DNA of 64,000 nucleotides from Oasisia sp. SBJ-2009 (GCA_964017155.1 OZ024857.1:31849542-31913541), one strand, 5' to 3'. Shown: positions 1 through 63,586, counted from the stretch's first letter. Translations and numbers: made by a program. The notes: generated from the sequence alone by a model not told the origin.

Positions 1-1235
1 TACCATTGTACAAGGATTTAATGGCAGCTGTGATCACCTGTTTAGTAGTTATATCCACGTTGATGTCAAGATCTTCTTAAGCATCCTGAATATCTGCCTC
101 TTCATTGTGTTGTGGTCTGTTTAGTAACTAGTTCTTGGAAATGTTCAATCTATTGTATTTCCTGCTCCTTATCTGTTTTCAGTAGGTTTCCTTGCTTATC
201 CTTCACAAGCGTGTTCTTGCTTGTATGGCATTTGCTGCTGATGGTCTTTGTTAGTTTGTAGACTGTTCCCCATGCTTACTGCTGCTGCTGCTTTCTCTTC
301 TTGTGTTGCTCAGGGCCTTATACAGGATCAAATGTTTGCCAGTCACAATTTGTTGTGGACATGTGGATGTTAACTGTTAAGCCACTTGAGAAATTTGAAA
401 TGCGTTTTATGACTGGAAGTGGACTACAAACACACATGTGACACCATTGACACTCATTTTTAAGGCATATCTGACAATATCTATGGTTTTGGAAGACCTC
501 TTATTCTCCTTTTTTTTCCGTCCTCCCATATTTCTACCTTTCCAAATGACAGGTGGACAGGTCTTTGCATAAGGCTATGATGTAGCCAGGTTGTAAAGCG
601 ATTTTCGCTGATCTGCTCTCATTAGTCTTGTCCCCTCGCACAGTTAGCGACTTTGTAGTTGTCTTTGTACATTTCCTTTATCCTCAGTGACCTTGCATCT
701 AGTACTTTCTGCTTCATCTCTCTTCTTATCTCAGTGGCTTTACCATGTGTCAGGGTCATCCACCCAGTCCTTTATTTTCTTGTTCTGTATCCTAGGCATT
801 CTTTGCTGGTTTCATAGTATAGTCAAGTCTCATTTATCCGGTCTTCAATAATCCAGCTCTTTCGCTATCTACATGTTTTGTGTGAGAACCATCTTGGGTC
901 CATGTAATAAAAAGGTGTGCTTCTAATCCGCACATTTCGTTTATCCAACCAAAAGCCTTGGGAACCAAAATGTGCTGATAAAAATAAAATGACTGTGACT
1001 CTGTTCCATTTCTCATTAATTCTTTCATCTGCATTTCTTCGTGTGTGGTCCTTCAGTTTGTCATCATTGCAGTGCATCCCTTGTTCTGTTGTCCTGCAGC
1101 TTTCTGTTTCAACTTGATGTATGTTGTCACAAAGAAGTCGTCACTGCCAACATCAGCCTTCTCACTGTGACATCTTGAAGTGATCTCCCCCATTTGCCAT
1201 CATCCTTTCAAGAGAGTGATTGAAACTACAACTGG
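1..1235 (-). pseudogene. RTE-type LINE fragment (EN end to EN-RT linker), decayed
   Basis: Read on the minus strand, 1235 to about 1000 gives KADVGSDDFFVTTYIKLKQK, the C-terminal end of an APE-like endonuclease with its SDH-type motif degraded to SDD. The stretch from 800 to 1 gives linker segments such as KDKQGNLLKTDKEQE and INVDITTKQVITAAIKSLYN, typical of the region before reverse transcriptase in RTE-group LINEs. Stops and frame changes make it a pseudogene. It is interrupted near 815-1000 by a small Tigger-like insertion and cut by the window edge. It may be the same old copy as 7012-8020. Confidence 0.7.
815..1000. mobile_element. Small Tigger/pogo-like non-autonomous element
   Basis: Repeated 'TTATCC' segments (catttatccggtcttcaa, then cgtttatccaaccaaaag) resemble the terminal regions of Tigger/pogo elements. 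It sits between two parts of the minus-strand LINE linker. Exact ends and the TA target duplication were not resolved. Confidence 0.35.
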
Positions 1236-1401
1236 CCGATCATCTCCATAAAACGGGGGAGTGTGCAGAGTCAAACTATCCAATTATAGCAATTGACTTC
1301 ATCAGTAACTACTGCGCCAGCTGTGAGAACAGTCCAAATTCATACCCCAATTTGAAGATGGGTACATGACTGGTGGGGATGCTAATATAATGACCCATAA
1401 C

Positions 1402-2358
1402 AAGTATCGACAATAGCCCGATGGCCCGACACATGCTTTGAGGGTGTCGGGCTAGTTTGGGCCACCAGTTTTCATATTTTACTGGCCCGACACCCGAGTG
1501 GTACCAAAATTAAAAATATTTTCATTGAATTTTGTGTTCTCCCTTACTATTGTTCCTATCCTAATGTGTAAAAATAGGCAAAATATGTTGAGTATGTCAC
1601 AGCGACCCCTTGTGGATTTTGTCAATGGTGCAACTGCATTTCCAATTTTACTGCTGAAAAATCCCGTTTCACACATACATCCCACACTTGTGCGGCCTTC
1701 TATTTCTTTCTCTGACTAAATTTTATTCACACCTTGCGGCAAATGTCATCGTTACTCTAGCTAGGCATGTCACCGCAGGTCACGCGCATAGCGGAACTCC
1801 CAGATGCTGACGTTTCACAAGGGCGAAAGGAGATAGTTGGTCAAATAAAGGAGATAGTTGGTCAAATAGAGCTTGCATTTATTTGGATTTCTCATAAATT
1901 CAGGTCAAAGAGTAGGGATGTCGTCTACGTTAGTAGTTAGGAGACACTTTGGCGGTTCCATTCGTACCACACAACATCGCGAACAGTGAAAGTATGGTGG
2001 CGCTACTAAGGTCTAAACATTGTGTATTTTCAAACACATTTTGCGTCTTCAAAATTAAAATGTATTTCACAATCGATAGAAGCTCATTTTGTTATTGCAA
2101 ACAATCAATTAGAGGTATATAATTATTATAAAAGAGAACTTTATTGATAGAAAACATAACAAAATTAGAAAACGGCAATAAAACACGTTTTTAAACGTCA
2201 TTTCAGCTGTCGTGTCTAAATATAAATAAATATATATTGTTGTTTTTATCAGAATAAATTTTATCTGTATTCCTGCAAAAAAGTTCAGTTCAGGCCAGTA
2301 ACTTGTTTGGAGGCCAGTAAGTTTTAAAATCCACACAAAACCTTATTGTCAACACCTG
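1402..2358. mobile_element. hAT-like non-autonomous element, copy A
   Basis: Starts with tatcgacaatagcccg and a run of 'ggcccgacac'/'actggcccg' subterminal motifs and ends with ggccagtaa motifs and ccttattgtcaacacctg. The same end arrangement and internal segments (for example ctaaggtctaaaca and aaacttt(a)ttgatagaa) recur at 32355-33843. Its terminal CAGGGG seems eroded. No transposase is visible. Confidence 0.55.
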
Positions 2359-2559
2359 CATAAACGTACTAAACATTGCATGTAACACAAACAGTGTATG
2401 GCTGAAATCACACAAAAATCCCATTTGGCCAGAGGCCGACCACACTCCTCATAGGCAATTTAATTGGCTGATGTTAAAAGGATGTCATTAACAGCGGGGA
2501 GGATGACAAAGAGTATGATTGGACAACCGTTTGTGACACAATGATAGAGATGGGCAGCC

Positions 2560-3534
2560 AGCACTGTGAGTTCACGAGGGGTGGCAAGTCTATGCAAAAA
2601 TGGGAGACCTGCTGCTGCTGGAACCCAAAAGTTCAGGAAGAAACCAAGAAGAAGAGAACATTTAAGAAGTGGAAAGAAACGAAAATGCAAAAAGACCATG
2701 TGGAATACAAATTGACAAAAAAGAAGCAAAGAAAACAGTAGCAATGGAAAGAGCAAGGGCTGGTCAAGACCTGTATGAGACACTGGAGACCCGAGAAGAT
2801 CTAGAGACCAGATGGCTAATTACCAGGGTTACTTCGTCAAAGCAAAGGATGGTACCATATGATTATGTAGGACACCAGAGGAAAATATCAAACGATAGGG
2901 GGAGTATTTCAGGGATCTGCTCAATGAATCTAGACCAGAGACCAGAGAGACATATCACCGACACAAGGCCCACTGCAGGAACTAACACATGAAGAGGTAG
3001 ATAGATAGCTGAGAAAATGAAGAACAATAAAAGCTGTGGACCAGACAAAATACCTGTTGAGGCACTCAAACATCTTGGCAGATGGGGGCATGTCTAAACT
3101 GACCACAATCTTCAGTGATGTCATACACAGCAGCAAGATGCCTGACGACTGGACACGATATTTGATGGACAGTGGTCTGAATATTTATGTGGCAAAAACA
3201 AAACATCTGACAACAACAGAAACTGCTAAACAAATATGACTGCATGAAGAAGCCCTGGGGAACGTTTACCATTTCAAATACCTGGGATCAGTAATCAATA
3301 ATGATGGAACAATTGACAAAGATGTGGAGCTATGAGTGCAAACCGCATGGTCAAGTTGGCGGAAACTGACCAGGGTCCTATACGATAAGAAAATGCCCCT
3401 AAAACTGAAATCAGAGATATACGAGGTCATCATTATACCTGCGCTAACATATGGGAGTAAATGTTGGGAAATAAAAACTAACAACACAAGAAAAATTGAC
3501 ACCACAGAGATGAGGATGCTCCATGGGATCCTTG
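2560..3534 (+). pseudogene. RTE/BovB-like LINE fragment, linker to RT C-terminus, left part
   Basis: Segments in order: WNPKVQEETKKKRTFKKWKE and VAMERARAGQDLYETLETRE (EN-RT linker), SCGPDKIPVEALKHLG (start of RT), MPDDWT, then after a large internal deletion MPLKLKSEIYEVII, LTYGSKCWEIK and TTEMRMLHGI. This order is that of RTE-group LINEs. Frames change several times and the catalytic core with FADD is missing. It stops abruptly where foldback element FB1 inserts and resumes at 6758. Confidence 0.75.
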
Positions 3535-4200
3535 TAGTCCTGGCTCTGCCCTATAGACCCGTAGACATTTTGTACTTAAGAAAGTTTGACTATTGGTTTG
3601 ATTAATAATATAGACATATGGCTTTAAAATTCTAATAGGTGGAATTTTCAAAAGCTGGGTATAACGTGGTGACGGCAATTTTTCTAAATGACTGCCAAAT
3701 TCAATATCCCCGTATCTTAATAAATACGTCATGCAGAGCAATAATTGTGGTATGCGCATGTGTGTTTTAGGGGACCTCAATTTCAAGTATACAAATTCTT
3801 GATTCTTCCGGCATTTATTTCCGCCATTTTTTGATATGGCAGTCGTCAAAACAAATGTCACCACATCTCAAACACTAAGTCACCTAGAGCAACTATGTTT
3901 ATGTTGTTGGATAGCTTGGTGAATAGCAATTTCAAAAATATAATTTTCATCTTCAAAAACAACAATTCGCGCCATTTTTAAAGATGACGTCTGTCACCGC
4001 ATATTATTTCAGTATCTTAAGAAATACATTATTTAGATTCTTCTATCACCGCATCTTAAGTGCTTCATATCACTGAAGGGTGTAGCTGACGTACAGTGGA
4101 AACTGTTTGACCCCCTGTTGACATTAGTTAGAAGTTTGAGACGAGTTCAACTCCGTGCATGATATGTTCCCCATTATCGCTCAGTATACATAATATCATA
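3535..4200 (+). repeat. FB1 left inverted arm
   Basis: Pairs imperfectly with about 6110-6757. Contains repeated 'cgccattttt...' blocks and 'tatcttaa' blocks, the degenerate units also seen in the arms of the element at 36-41.8 kb. Confidence 0.85.
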
Positions 4201-5221
4201 TAGCAAGACCATTAAGCGATCTGTCATCTTTGTATGTTTGAAAAGTGTCATCACCAGAACACATTACAGATTGAAAGATGCATGTGAAAAACATGTTTTT
4301 ACATTTTATAGCCTGCGACCTTCAGGCCAGGACTACCATTGCTCTATTTAGATTATCAGTTACTGGGCAGTCAAATGATCTATTCATGTAGGTGATAATT
4401 GCACTTAGCAACCATGTGATATATTCCCACTGTCATATCTCAAACAGTGAGGTGTCTGTTCACAACAAACAAAGGATGCCTCATTGATTGAAGACATTTC
4501 TATTATATACCAACACCACTTGTTTGTTATTTTACCATATTTCAAATGATTGAAGATAACCATGGCCATGGATAACATATAATTTTATCACAACTAGAGA
4601 TATTTCCAAGTTTGTTCCTGCCTCTCCTGACCATGAACAAAGTATTATTTGCATAATGGGCAAGACATTCAGGCTGCTTCATAGTGGGGAGACTGGCAGA
4701 AAACATGTCAGTCAGTGACATAGCAGAACTCAAAGATGACATTTTCAACACAATATTAAGGATTCTCGAACCTGACTGCATTCAAGTATCACAACACGTA
4801 TGCCTGTTATAAATGCTACACTGATATACGGAATCTCTCACCCATTTTAGAGGAACCCGAGGTAACTTGTGAGATAAATAAACTACCAGAAGCAATCCAC
4901 AATCCTTACATACGCAGCAGAAGCTCTCCTAGACCAGGATCCATGATCCTACATTGATTGTACCATATATGGGAGTGATAGGGTTCAGGTAAAAAGGAAG
5001 AGTCAGGGATAACTTCATACAGGGAAGAGCTGTAAATGTTCTGGATGCAATGAGATCTAAAAAGATGACGTATTTGCTAGATGTGCAGACTCGAGCACGT
5101 CTGAAAGTGTATTTACTACTGATGCTGATGTTCTCATAGTACTTGTTTCATGCAGTATGTTCATTTGTCAAAATAGTAAGAAACAAAATATGGTCCTCCT
5201 CAAACTAACCCTAAACACGAT

Positions 5222-5425
5222 TTGTTCATGGAAGCTTTGTCTTATATAGATCCACTGATCAAGGATGTCTATGGGTTGACAGTTACTGAAATTAAGGATT
5301 TCATGTCCAGTTTAACAGAGAATTATGATCCTGAATTATACAACAGAGAGTCTAAGATACGTGTATTGGACAACGTGGTGATACGATTCAGTTCTGTCCT
5401 AGTTATCAAGTCAATGTGCCCATGA
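5222..5425 (+). pseudogene. Coding remnant inside FB1
   Basis: A 67-residue ORF containing YGLTVTEIKDFMSSL and ENYDPELYNRESKIRV. It is hydrophilic and low in repeats, and unlike the surrounding AT-rich sequence. It may be a remnant of the protein carried by the related element FB2, since proteins of that group often have an 'NYDPxLYxRxV' segment, but I recall this only loosely. No functional claim is made. Confidence 0.35.
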
Positions 5426-6109
5426 AATGTGCTTTTCATAGAAAATACTGCAGCAAATATGAGAGAAATGAACGTTGTTAAGTCGTGTGGAGATTCTCAG
5501 ATGTTGATTGGCGTCTTTTTTGCACCCTTGAACATTTGGTAGTACATGATTTGGTAAAAGCAGCCGAGTTCAGTTTGTGGGTTAATAATGGCCCACTCTA
5601 TTTCTGTAGTACATGTACTCTCTTCGGGGCCAACGTCATTACTATGCGTCACGTCATCATCATCACCATCAAACAACATACCATTCATTTCAATTTATAA
5701 CATACAGAATCTCTTAATGCCAAAGAGTGAGGCAAAGAAGGTTGTGGTCACTGCCAGAGCCATGAGGGACACCTGCTGTTAAATGTCTTTAGTAATCAGC
5801 ACTGTTGGGTGAAAGACACATTGAAATTGTAAACAATGGGCATTTTTTAGATTGAACACATCTGGTTTGTTGTATGGTGATTTATAGTGAAGGTAATCAG
5901 TTTGGCAGGCCTTACATGTGATCGTGAAACAGAAATATTTGTTACTGACAATGTATTTGAAAAAGTATTTGAAAGTATTTGAAAATGTCAAACTATTTAA
6001 ATACTTTCAAATACAAATGTATTTGACCCCATGTCTGACATGAATTAAATCAAACTTATATTGGCATTTGGTTAAATACAGATGATGGGAGCGATAGGAG
6101 TGATGATAC

Positions 6110-6757
6110 AGTTAATGGTATTGCCATATGATCTCATGTACAGTATATTGAGCGATAATGGGGAACATATCATGTACTGAGCTGAACTCGTCTCATACTT
6201 ATAACTAATGTCAACAGTGGGTCAAACAGGTCTCCATTGTACATCAGCAACAGGAGGTTAGAAGAATCTAAATAATGTATTTCTTACAATACGGAAATAA
6301 TAGGCTTTGACAGACGCCATCTTTAAAAATGGAGCGAATTGTTATGTTGTTGAAGGTGAAAATTATATTTTTGAAATCACTATCCAACAACATAAACGTA
6401 TTTACTCTAGATGATGTAGTGTTTGAGATATGGTGACATTTGTATTAACGACCGCCATCTTTATCAATGGTGGAAATAAAAGGTGGAGGAGTCAAGAAAT
6501 TGTACATTTGAAATCGGGGTCCCCTACAACATACACACGCATACCACAATGATTGCTTTGCATGACATATTTATTACGATGTGGGGATATTTAATTTGGC
6601 AATTATTTTGAAAAATAACCGTCACTACGTTATGCCCATTTTTTGAAAATTCCACCTAGTAAAATGTTAAAGCCATATGTATAATATTACTCAAATCAAC
6701 AGACAACCTTTCTTAAGTACAAAATGTCTATGGGTCTATAGCGCAGGGCCTGGACTA
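6110..6757 (-). repeat. FB1 right inverted arm
   Basis: Reverse complement of the left arm. Matching landmarks are actgagcgataatgggga-like sequence, taatgtatttcttac, 'gacgccatctttaaaaatgg' and cattttttgaaaattccac. Confidence 0.85.
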
Positions 6758-7005
6758 TTGGGGTATCGAGGCTGGAGCACATCTGGAATGAAGAATAAGA
6801 AGGCTACTGAACCTCCCACCGATGCCTGAGATGGTTCGGGCATATGCTAAGATAACAGGAGAACAATGTTGCCTGCAGAATTATGAACTTGGCACGGCCA
6901 GGTGTGAGACGACGGGGACGTCCAAGGAAGACATGGAAACAGCAAATCAGATAGGGCAGGTAGGGGTCAGTGTGGATATTGCCCTGGATCACAAGGAGTG
7001 AAGGA
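6758..7005 (+). pseudogene. RTE/BovB-like LINE fragment, right part (C-terminal tail)
   Basis: Continuation of the LINE at 2560-3534 after FB1. It gives RLEHIWNEE, then RCLRWFGHM, CRIMNLARPGVRRRGRPRKT and WKQQIR. The R-R-R-G-R-P-R-K-T-W motif is the conserved tail of RTE-type LINE proteins. It contains an in-frame stop. Confidence 0.8.
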
Positions 7006-7011
7006 GGAGGA

Positions 7012-8020
7012 CTAGGCTAACCCTTTGTAGATAGAAATAAGGGCCAGCAAGGTGAGCAAGGTGAGCATGTAAAAGTGGATGTGCCACGGGTAGAGAAGAA
7101 CTGGTATTGATGTAATCTGCCGTAGCGACCACTGTTGACCTGATTCTTGTCTCATCCATTTGGGGATTTCACTATGAGGGACCAAGGCGCCACCAATGAC
7201 AAAAGCATTCATACTGCAGAGATCCAGAAGTCTATCCATTTTGTATGACTTATTGTCCTGTCATTGTGTATTTTATCTGCACCAACCTTTGCATTCGTGT
7301 CTCCCATGAAAGTTATAAGATCCTGGTTTGGTGCATTTGCTAGCTCAGTCTGAAGGCTCAGATAAAACATGTCCTTTTTCATCAGCGTTGTCATTAATTG
7401 AGACATAACATTGAATTATGGTTAGGTTTGTTTGGCATCCTCTTAGTCTTGCTTTATTGTGTCAACTGTTGATGTTTAATTCCAGAAGTGAGCGTTCAAC
7501 TCCTTTCCTCAGAATGATTGCAACTCCTACATAGTGCTGCCCATCATCGTCTGGAATACAGCACTGTTTCTCCTGTTGAAGTTACCTGTCTTCCTATTCC
7601 TGTCTCTCTGCATTCACTCACACCTAAAACATGCAGGCTTACTGTCTTATCTCTGCTGTGGCCTGAACAAATTTGCCTGCCTAGTACATTACATTTTTCA
7701 AATCTGGTCTTAGTTTTGACGTTCAGGACTTCCATCTTCATGTTGATAGCTTCCTGTCGGCTATCGCTACTGCCAGTCATATGAGTAGTTTGTTGGCTCA
7801 AGAATTTTTCATGCCAGGTTGTGAATGTTTTCATAACATATTTTTTTTACAAGACTGGGTTGTTGCCCCCAATCTGGAGGACCAGGGTGTTAGTTTTGTC
7901 TGACCCCCCTCCTTCACAAGACCTGTTTGGCATGGTTAAGCCTGCCAGGACCACACAGCTCTGCGGATCATAACAACACATAAGCCACTCTGCCATGGCC
8001 ATTCCAGGGGTGGAGTTTTA
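7012..8020 (-). pseudogene. RTE-type LINE endonuclease fragment, minus strand
   Basis: On the minus strand: VLGVSECRETGIGRQVTSTG, LYSRR, then ITFMGDTNAKVGADKIHNDR (the GDxNAKVG metal-binding motif of APE-like endonucleases), then LLDLCSMNAFVIGGALVPHS. Order and motifs fit the N-terminal half of an RTE-type endonuclease. The following part of the domain (K..GRSLQDV, KADVGSDD) is found at 1000-1235, suggesting one old copy later split by the material between. Confidence 0.7.
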
Positions 8021-10276
8021 AAACACTGGTAATAATGGAATATTCAGATATTATTTGTAGACACAATTTGGTTACATTAACATTTCATATATAATTTACC
8101 TTTTCTTATAATAATTACCAATAATTAGATAACTTCTATTCTGACTAAATCCGTAGAAACCAAGAAGAGAAAAAAATAATCAATCTCGGAGCCAATAAAC
8201 AATGCCAGTCGTTAACAAATTGATTGATATGCCAAGGGTCTAAATTTAGGAATATTTTCAACTTATCTAACACTACTAGGAGGCATATTCCTAAGAGTAG
8301 ATGCAGCTACAGGTGAACTTGTGGATGTCTCGGTGTGCAAAGATGGTACCTGCAATTGAACAGTTGTTGGCTTTCATCATTGTCATTTACCACACCACAG
8401 CCATGTTTGTCCATGGCCCTTTCACGGTTAAAATGTTCAAAGCTATCCGTGGCATTCATGTATCTGATGATCAAAAGCATGTCATGTTATTGCTACAGAA
8501 AACCTGGACAGTAGCGTCACATATGCCTGTTGACTGAGACACATTGAATTATCTCACTATATTTGGTAAACCACCAATCAAAATTACTAAACTGGTGTCG
8601 TTCATTGGTCATACAACACACAAAAAATCATCTTGGAATTTGATAATAAAGATTGTTGAATTATATTAAGAATAACTGTTAACATATTTCAGCCTGGTGT
8701 TTATAAAGAGGCAGACAAGTGGCTAGATGGCATGACATGGTAATTAATGCGATATTTTTCGGTGAAAGTAAAAGTTTTGAAATTGTGTAAATGCCACCTA
8801 TTTCCATCCAGGTCGTGCACATTTTGGGCAGCAAAAATTGTAATAAAATTTTGAAAGACAGTAGCTAATTCACAAATAAAGTTACATTGAGGCCTTGACC
8901 GAATTTGTTAGTTTCGTATACTGGTCTGTTAGCTGGTTTTGTTTGTTTATTTGTTTATTTGATATAAGTAAAAAGCAACATAATAAGATATTTGTAGCTC
9001 CGGAGCCCATATAGCATGAAGGACGACCCTGGTTTCTTGTAACTACTGATGTTTATTTCGGCGTGGACATTACATGAATTTCTTTACACCTTGTAAACAC
9101 CGTGAAAACTGTAAAAAGACAAGGTTTGTGTCTTAATGACTAGTTTAACACACTTTTTCTCTGTTTCTGCAATGACACGTTAATGACTAGTTCAAAAATA
9201 CGATAAATCAGTTTTCTCTCAATATGTGGACATTGATAACATACAGTGACATGACTAGTAGCTGCACTACCATGTACAGTAAATACCTATGCATCTCTCG
9301 TACATACAGATCTTTAGTCTTTAGTATAGATATTGCAATAATACTCTTTGGCAATTAGGCCTTTCAGAAAATAAAGCATGATTCCTAGCTCCCTTTGGGC
9401 TAACACAAATTATAAGTGATGAATCATGCTTAAACAAGAATCAATCTTACAAGACAACTCCAGGCTCACGTGGGTGGGTGATCTCCACAGAAAGGTTCGG
9501 TTAACCTTTACATGAGGGGTTGTTAAGATACAACAAATACAATTCAGTACAATTGTGGGTGTTCATCCTTTTAAGTACATACCTCGTTGGTCTTATATGG
9601 GTCCTGAGTTCCATAATCGGGGCATGTTTACATCTTGTTTCTCAAATATTTGCTATGATGAAATCTGCCATGCTTGTGCTCTGAAGAGCCTTTTCACTCA
9701 GTTATATTCATACACTTTCTAGAAGATGTCTACAGAACATAATTTATGCTAAACATCATAGACTAACACAGTCACAAAACCTCTCATAGTACAAAACAAG
9801 TTATATGTCTGAATCAAAGCATTGTAAAGCACCACTAATTCAGATATGCGACTGATATTCTTGGAACTACTTTCTGTACTCCATTATATCCTGACTGCTT
9901 GCCAATGCGTGATCTGTTTACATGATTGTGATCTCGGCCTTTCGTGATCTCGGCCTATTTGGGTGTGTACATCTAGACCTTATAGTAAATACAGCATAAT
10001 GTCTTAAAAACAAACACTGAACCTCAAACAGGGTCAAATACAAGATCCACACAATATCGCTACAATATTGTTGACAGAATATATTTCACCAATTGATGTA
10101 ATTAATAAACACTTTGACTTTGGCTATAACTGACTCCATTTTTTACCAAATTTGGGCCAGTGCAAAAACATATTTAGGATTGTTATAAAATGTAAGACAT
10201 GTTATGAATTTTGCTTAATTTTAAAATAAATTATATTGTTAACATGTTGTTTATTTCTTTTACGTGCTGTTTTCAG
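8021..10276. other. BRSK intron or upstream sequence, no gene seen
   Basis: AT-rich sequence with no supportable coding region. The 78-residue ORF at 8301-8537 has no recognisable features. No kinase catalytic motif (HRDLKPEN, DFG, APE) was found on the + strand. Confidence 0.5.
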
Positions 10277-60868
<50,592 letters not shown>

Positions 60869-61359
60869 GTGAGCCAAGTACTTGTTTATGTGTCAGACAC
60901 ATCAGAACTCAGAAAGCATTTTTGACCTGTTAAAACAGTATACCTGTGTCAAATAATTTAAATAAAAAATAAGATCGATATATTCTTATTAAGACATAAC
61001 ATTCCTAGTGTGGGAGACACCGCACAAAAGTAAATTATATATATTTAATGTGATCAGCATATTTTTAAATGAATTATTTTATAAACCAATATGTGTTCAC
61101 AATTGGTGATCTGTTTATTCATTTTATATATTTTCTTATTTCTTATGTAAGTTTATATTATATCACATCACTGAAACATGTTAGACTCTCTTTGAGAGAA
61201 AAATCAGATTGTCAGTTTATTAATTGGACTTTACATAATTTATGTAGTTTAATCTCATTTGAACTATTTCAGAAAAATACAATTTATTGCCTAATGTAGT
61301 CTTGTAGTCCAATAGAAATTGTCAATGACCATGACTGTCAATGACTGTTTGGTTAAACA

Positions 61360-61560
61360 TAATTTTTTTTAGTCCTTTGGGCCAAAGGTCCAATAGACTT
61401 ATAGCATCACTTTGTGTCCGCTATGTGCAGTTAGCTGTTAGATCTCAGAAACTGTTGGTGATGAATTTTTAAAATTATGCACATGTTTTTAGGGTACTGT
61501 AACTATGTGCAAGAAATCTAAATTTAATTGACACATTTTAAGGGTACCAACTACTCGAGA
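61360..61560 (+). repeat. Dispersed repeat R, partial copy
   Basis: tttgggccaaaggtccaata, gacttatagcatcactttg, agatctcagaaactgttgg, atgcacatgtttttagggta, aagaaatctaaatttaattg. Confidence 0.6.
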
Positions 61561-62799
61561 ACAGCTATGTGCCATATTTATGTTAATACTCAATATATCT
61601 CAACCAAATTTGGCATACACGTTCGTTATGTGAACAGCACTTAGTGTGTAAAATTTGAACTCATTAGCATATGTGTTGCCATAGCAACCGACATTTTAAA
61701 ATTACACAGAGGGGTGAATTAAAAAAAATTATTCTGAGTCAATGGTTTCATGTGGATTCATGAAACTGCTCAAATTCATTAGCTAGAATGTCCCTTCATA
61801 CAATAAGGTGGTTTGAGCTTGAAAGATCTAATGTGTTCTATGCTTGTAAAATGATTTTTCAGAAATAACGTTTTTTGGACGTTGGTCAACTGTAATGTTT
61901 CATATCTGACAACTCCATGTAGTCAGCTGCAATGGTCAAATGAGTCTTATTGTGTGTGTCACTAACATGTGAACAGATGGAACAAATTTCAGATGTCTAT
62001 CTTTCACAGTTTTTTGGGAATAATTATTTGAAATTTCACAAATGTGCAAAAACGTGATTTTGAGAAAATGACAAAAAACGACAGCATGTCATATAATATT
62101 GACAGCACACCTAGAAACCACTAATAACCATTAACTAAATCATTTATAAGTGTCTGCATAATGAACATGACTACCAAGCATCAGATTCATATAGGAACAA
62201 CATTTTATTATTGTGCCAACCTTATTTATAAGTGTGTTTTTGACCCAAAATGCGTGACGAATTGTTAACGTTTTGCCGGTCGACGCCATTTGCTTTCTCA
62301 TCCTGCAGCTGCCGGAAACGGCGCTGATTGGGCGATGATGCGATCATTGGTGTGCCGGGCGCGTTCATTGGATTAGATATTTACGCGATATTATAATGAG
62401 CCATGGATCGCGTAACAAATCCTTATATGGCAGTAGAGGTCGCATACATTTTCCCGAAATAGATGCATATAATTATATTCTAGAACTCCCAGAACACCAC
62501 ATCCGGTTATGTGTAAACTTCCGGACAAGACGGTTACAAACATGGCGGATTTACTAAGCGGCGTGTCTCTGGACTCGAACGTTCTTTTTAGTCATTCCCG
62601 GACATTTAAAAATGGCTACCACGGTGGATTTTGCTTCTTGAAGAATGAGGGGCATGTTATAAATGATGTTTTTATTGGTATTCATTCTTGAAATATTGAA
62701 ATATGCTCTTGCACAGAGCTGTATAAGATACCAATGCATCTGAAAATGACATGATCTGAAAACCGTATTTTTTTTATTTCTCGACCCGCTGGTCTCCTT

Positions 62800-62980
62800 A
62801 AGTGGCATAGGATTATTAAAAAAAATTGGTACATTTTAAGTTCTATTTTATTCAAAAGCTATTCTCACAACAGTTCCGTAACTATTCCTCTAATTTGGCA
62901 TATGTATCTGAGGATATGTTTATTTTACACATACAATTTGTATTCAATAGTCTTTTGTAAGTGCATCTCAGGGCCACATC
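62800..62980 (+). repeat. Dispersed repeat R, partial copy
   Basis: aaaattggtacattttaagt, ctattttattcaaaagc, tctaatttggcatatgtatc and aatttgtattcaatagtc, then 'gtgcatctcagggcc'. Confidence 0.5.
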
Positions 62981-63586
62981 AACGTGTCACTCGATCACAT
63001 TTTAAACATTGTTCTGAGTCATCTGTGTCCCTCTCGTCACAGCCATTGTTTTCAACAAGATTCCAAACAGGTATTACTTGCCCACATTTGATATCTTTCC
63101 CATCGCATGAAGATTACACTTATATTCAGACCTGAAGGTGTCTGAATGACCGTTAAGTCACAATGGCTAATTATGAAATATTCATAGTTTATTTAGTTAG
63201 TTTCTGTAATTAAATATCCGGAATGATGAGAGGAATAAAGAAAACAAATATATTATGGAAATGTATATATTTTTAAGGCAACAAGAAATAAACAATTGAA
63301 CAATATGTAGAAATTTCTTTTTCGTTTTGTCGTCGATTTCATATAAATGTACCGTAGTTACCTTACTACATATTCAAAATATACCATTAACATATCAAAA
63401 TTATCCCCATTCATTCCCGGTTGATTTATACCATATAATTGTAAAATATATCTCAACATCACATGTTCTTGAATCATCATTCAGTGTGTACATCACCCCC
63501 TCATTTTGGTTTGACATTAGATTTTTACAGCATCTCTGGAATAACTTACATACTTTGCATCTAATATACAAATAATATAAACATTT

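Larger units (their letters stand above)
3535..6757. mobile_element. Foldback element FB1 with ~650-bp inverted arms
   Basis: The left end (tagtcctggctctgccctat) and right end (atagcgcagggcctggacta) are near-complementary. Complementarity continues through tacttaagaaag/ctttcttaagta, aattccac, the 'gccat..atggc' blocks and gttccccattatcgctcagt for about 650 bp each side. Both ends are flanked by TTG, a likely 3-bp target duplication. The host LINE reading frame (MRMLHGI ... LEHIWNEE) continues if the element and one TTG are ignored. The arms contain degenerate tandem units. The interior (about 4200-6105) holds only decayed coding traces. Confidence 0.85.
60869..63586. other. BRSK intron 10 (or 3' region), no exon found
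   Basis: I looked for a segment continuing the KA1-like domain after a split Gly codon and found none. Partial repeat R copies lie at 61360-61560 and 62800-62980. A locally GC- and CpG-richer stretch (62260-62420) has no recognised coding content. Confidence 0.5.

Noticed and set aside
8688..8742. Exon-like stretch (tttcag ... gtaatt) upstream of BRSK exon 1
   Set aside because: Its translation does not resemble any part of the kinase C-lobe and it lacks supporting context.
62509..62691. Short ORF starting MCKLPDKTVTNMADLLSGV near a CpG-richer stretch, possible first exon of another gene
   Set aside because: No homology recognised, no clear splice donor or promoter element. Left unannotated.
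63047..63068. Short AG..GT segment considered as the last BRSK exon
   Set aside because: In the required phase it does not give a PSRRFKR-like sequence, and it is very short.
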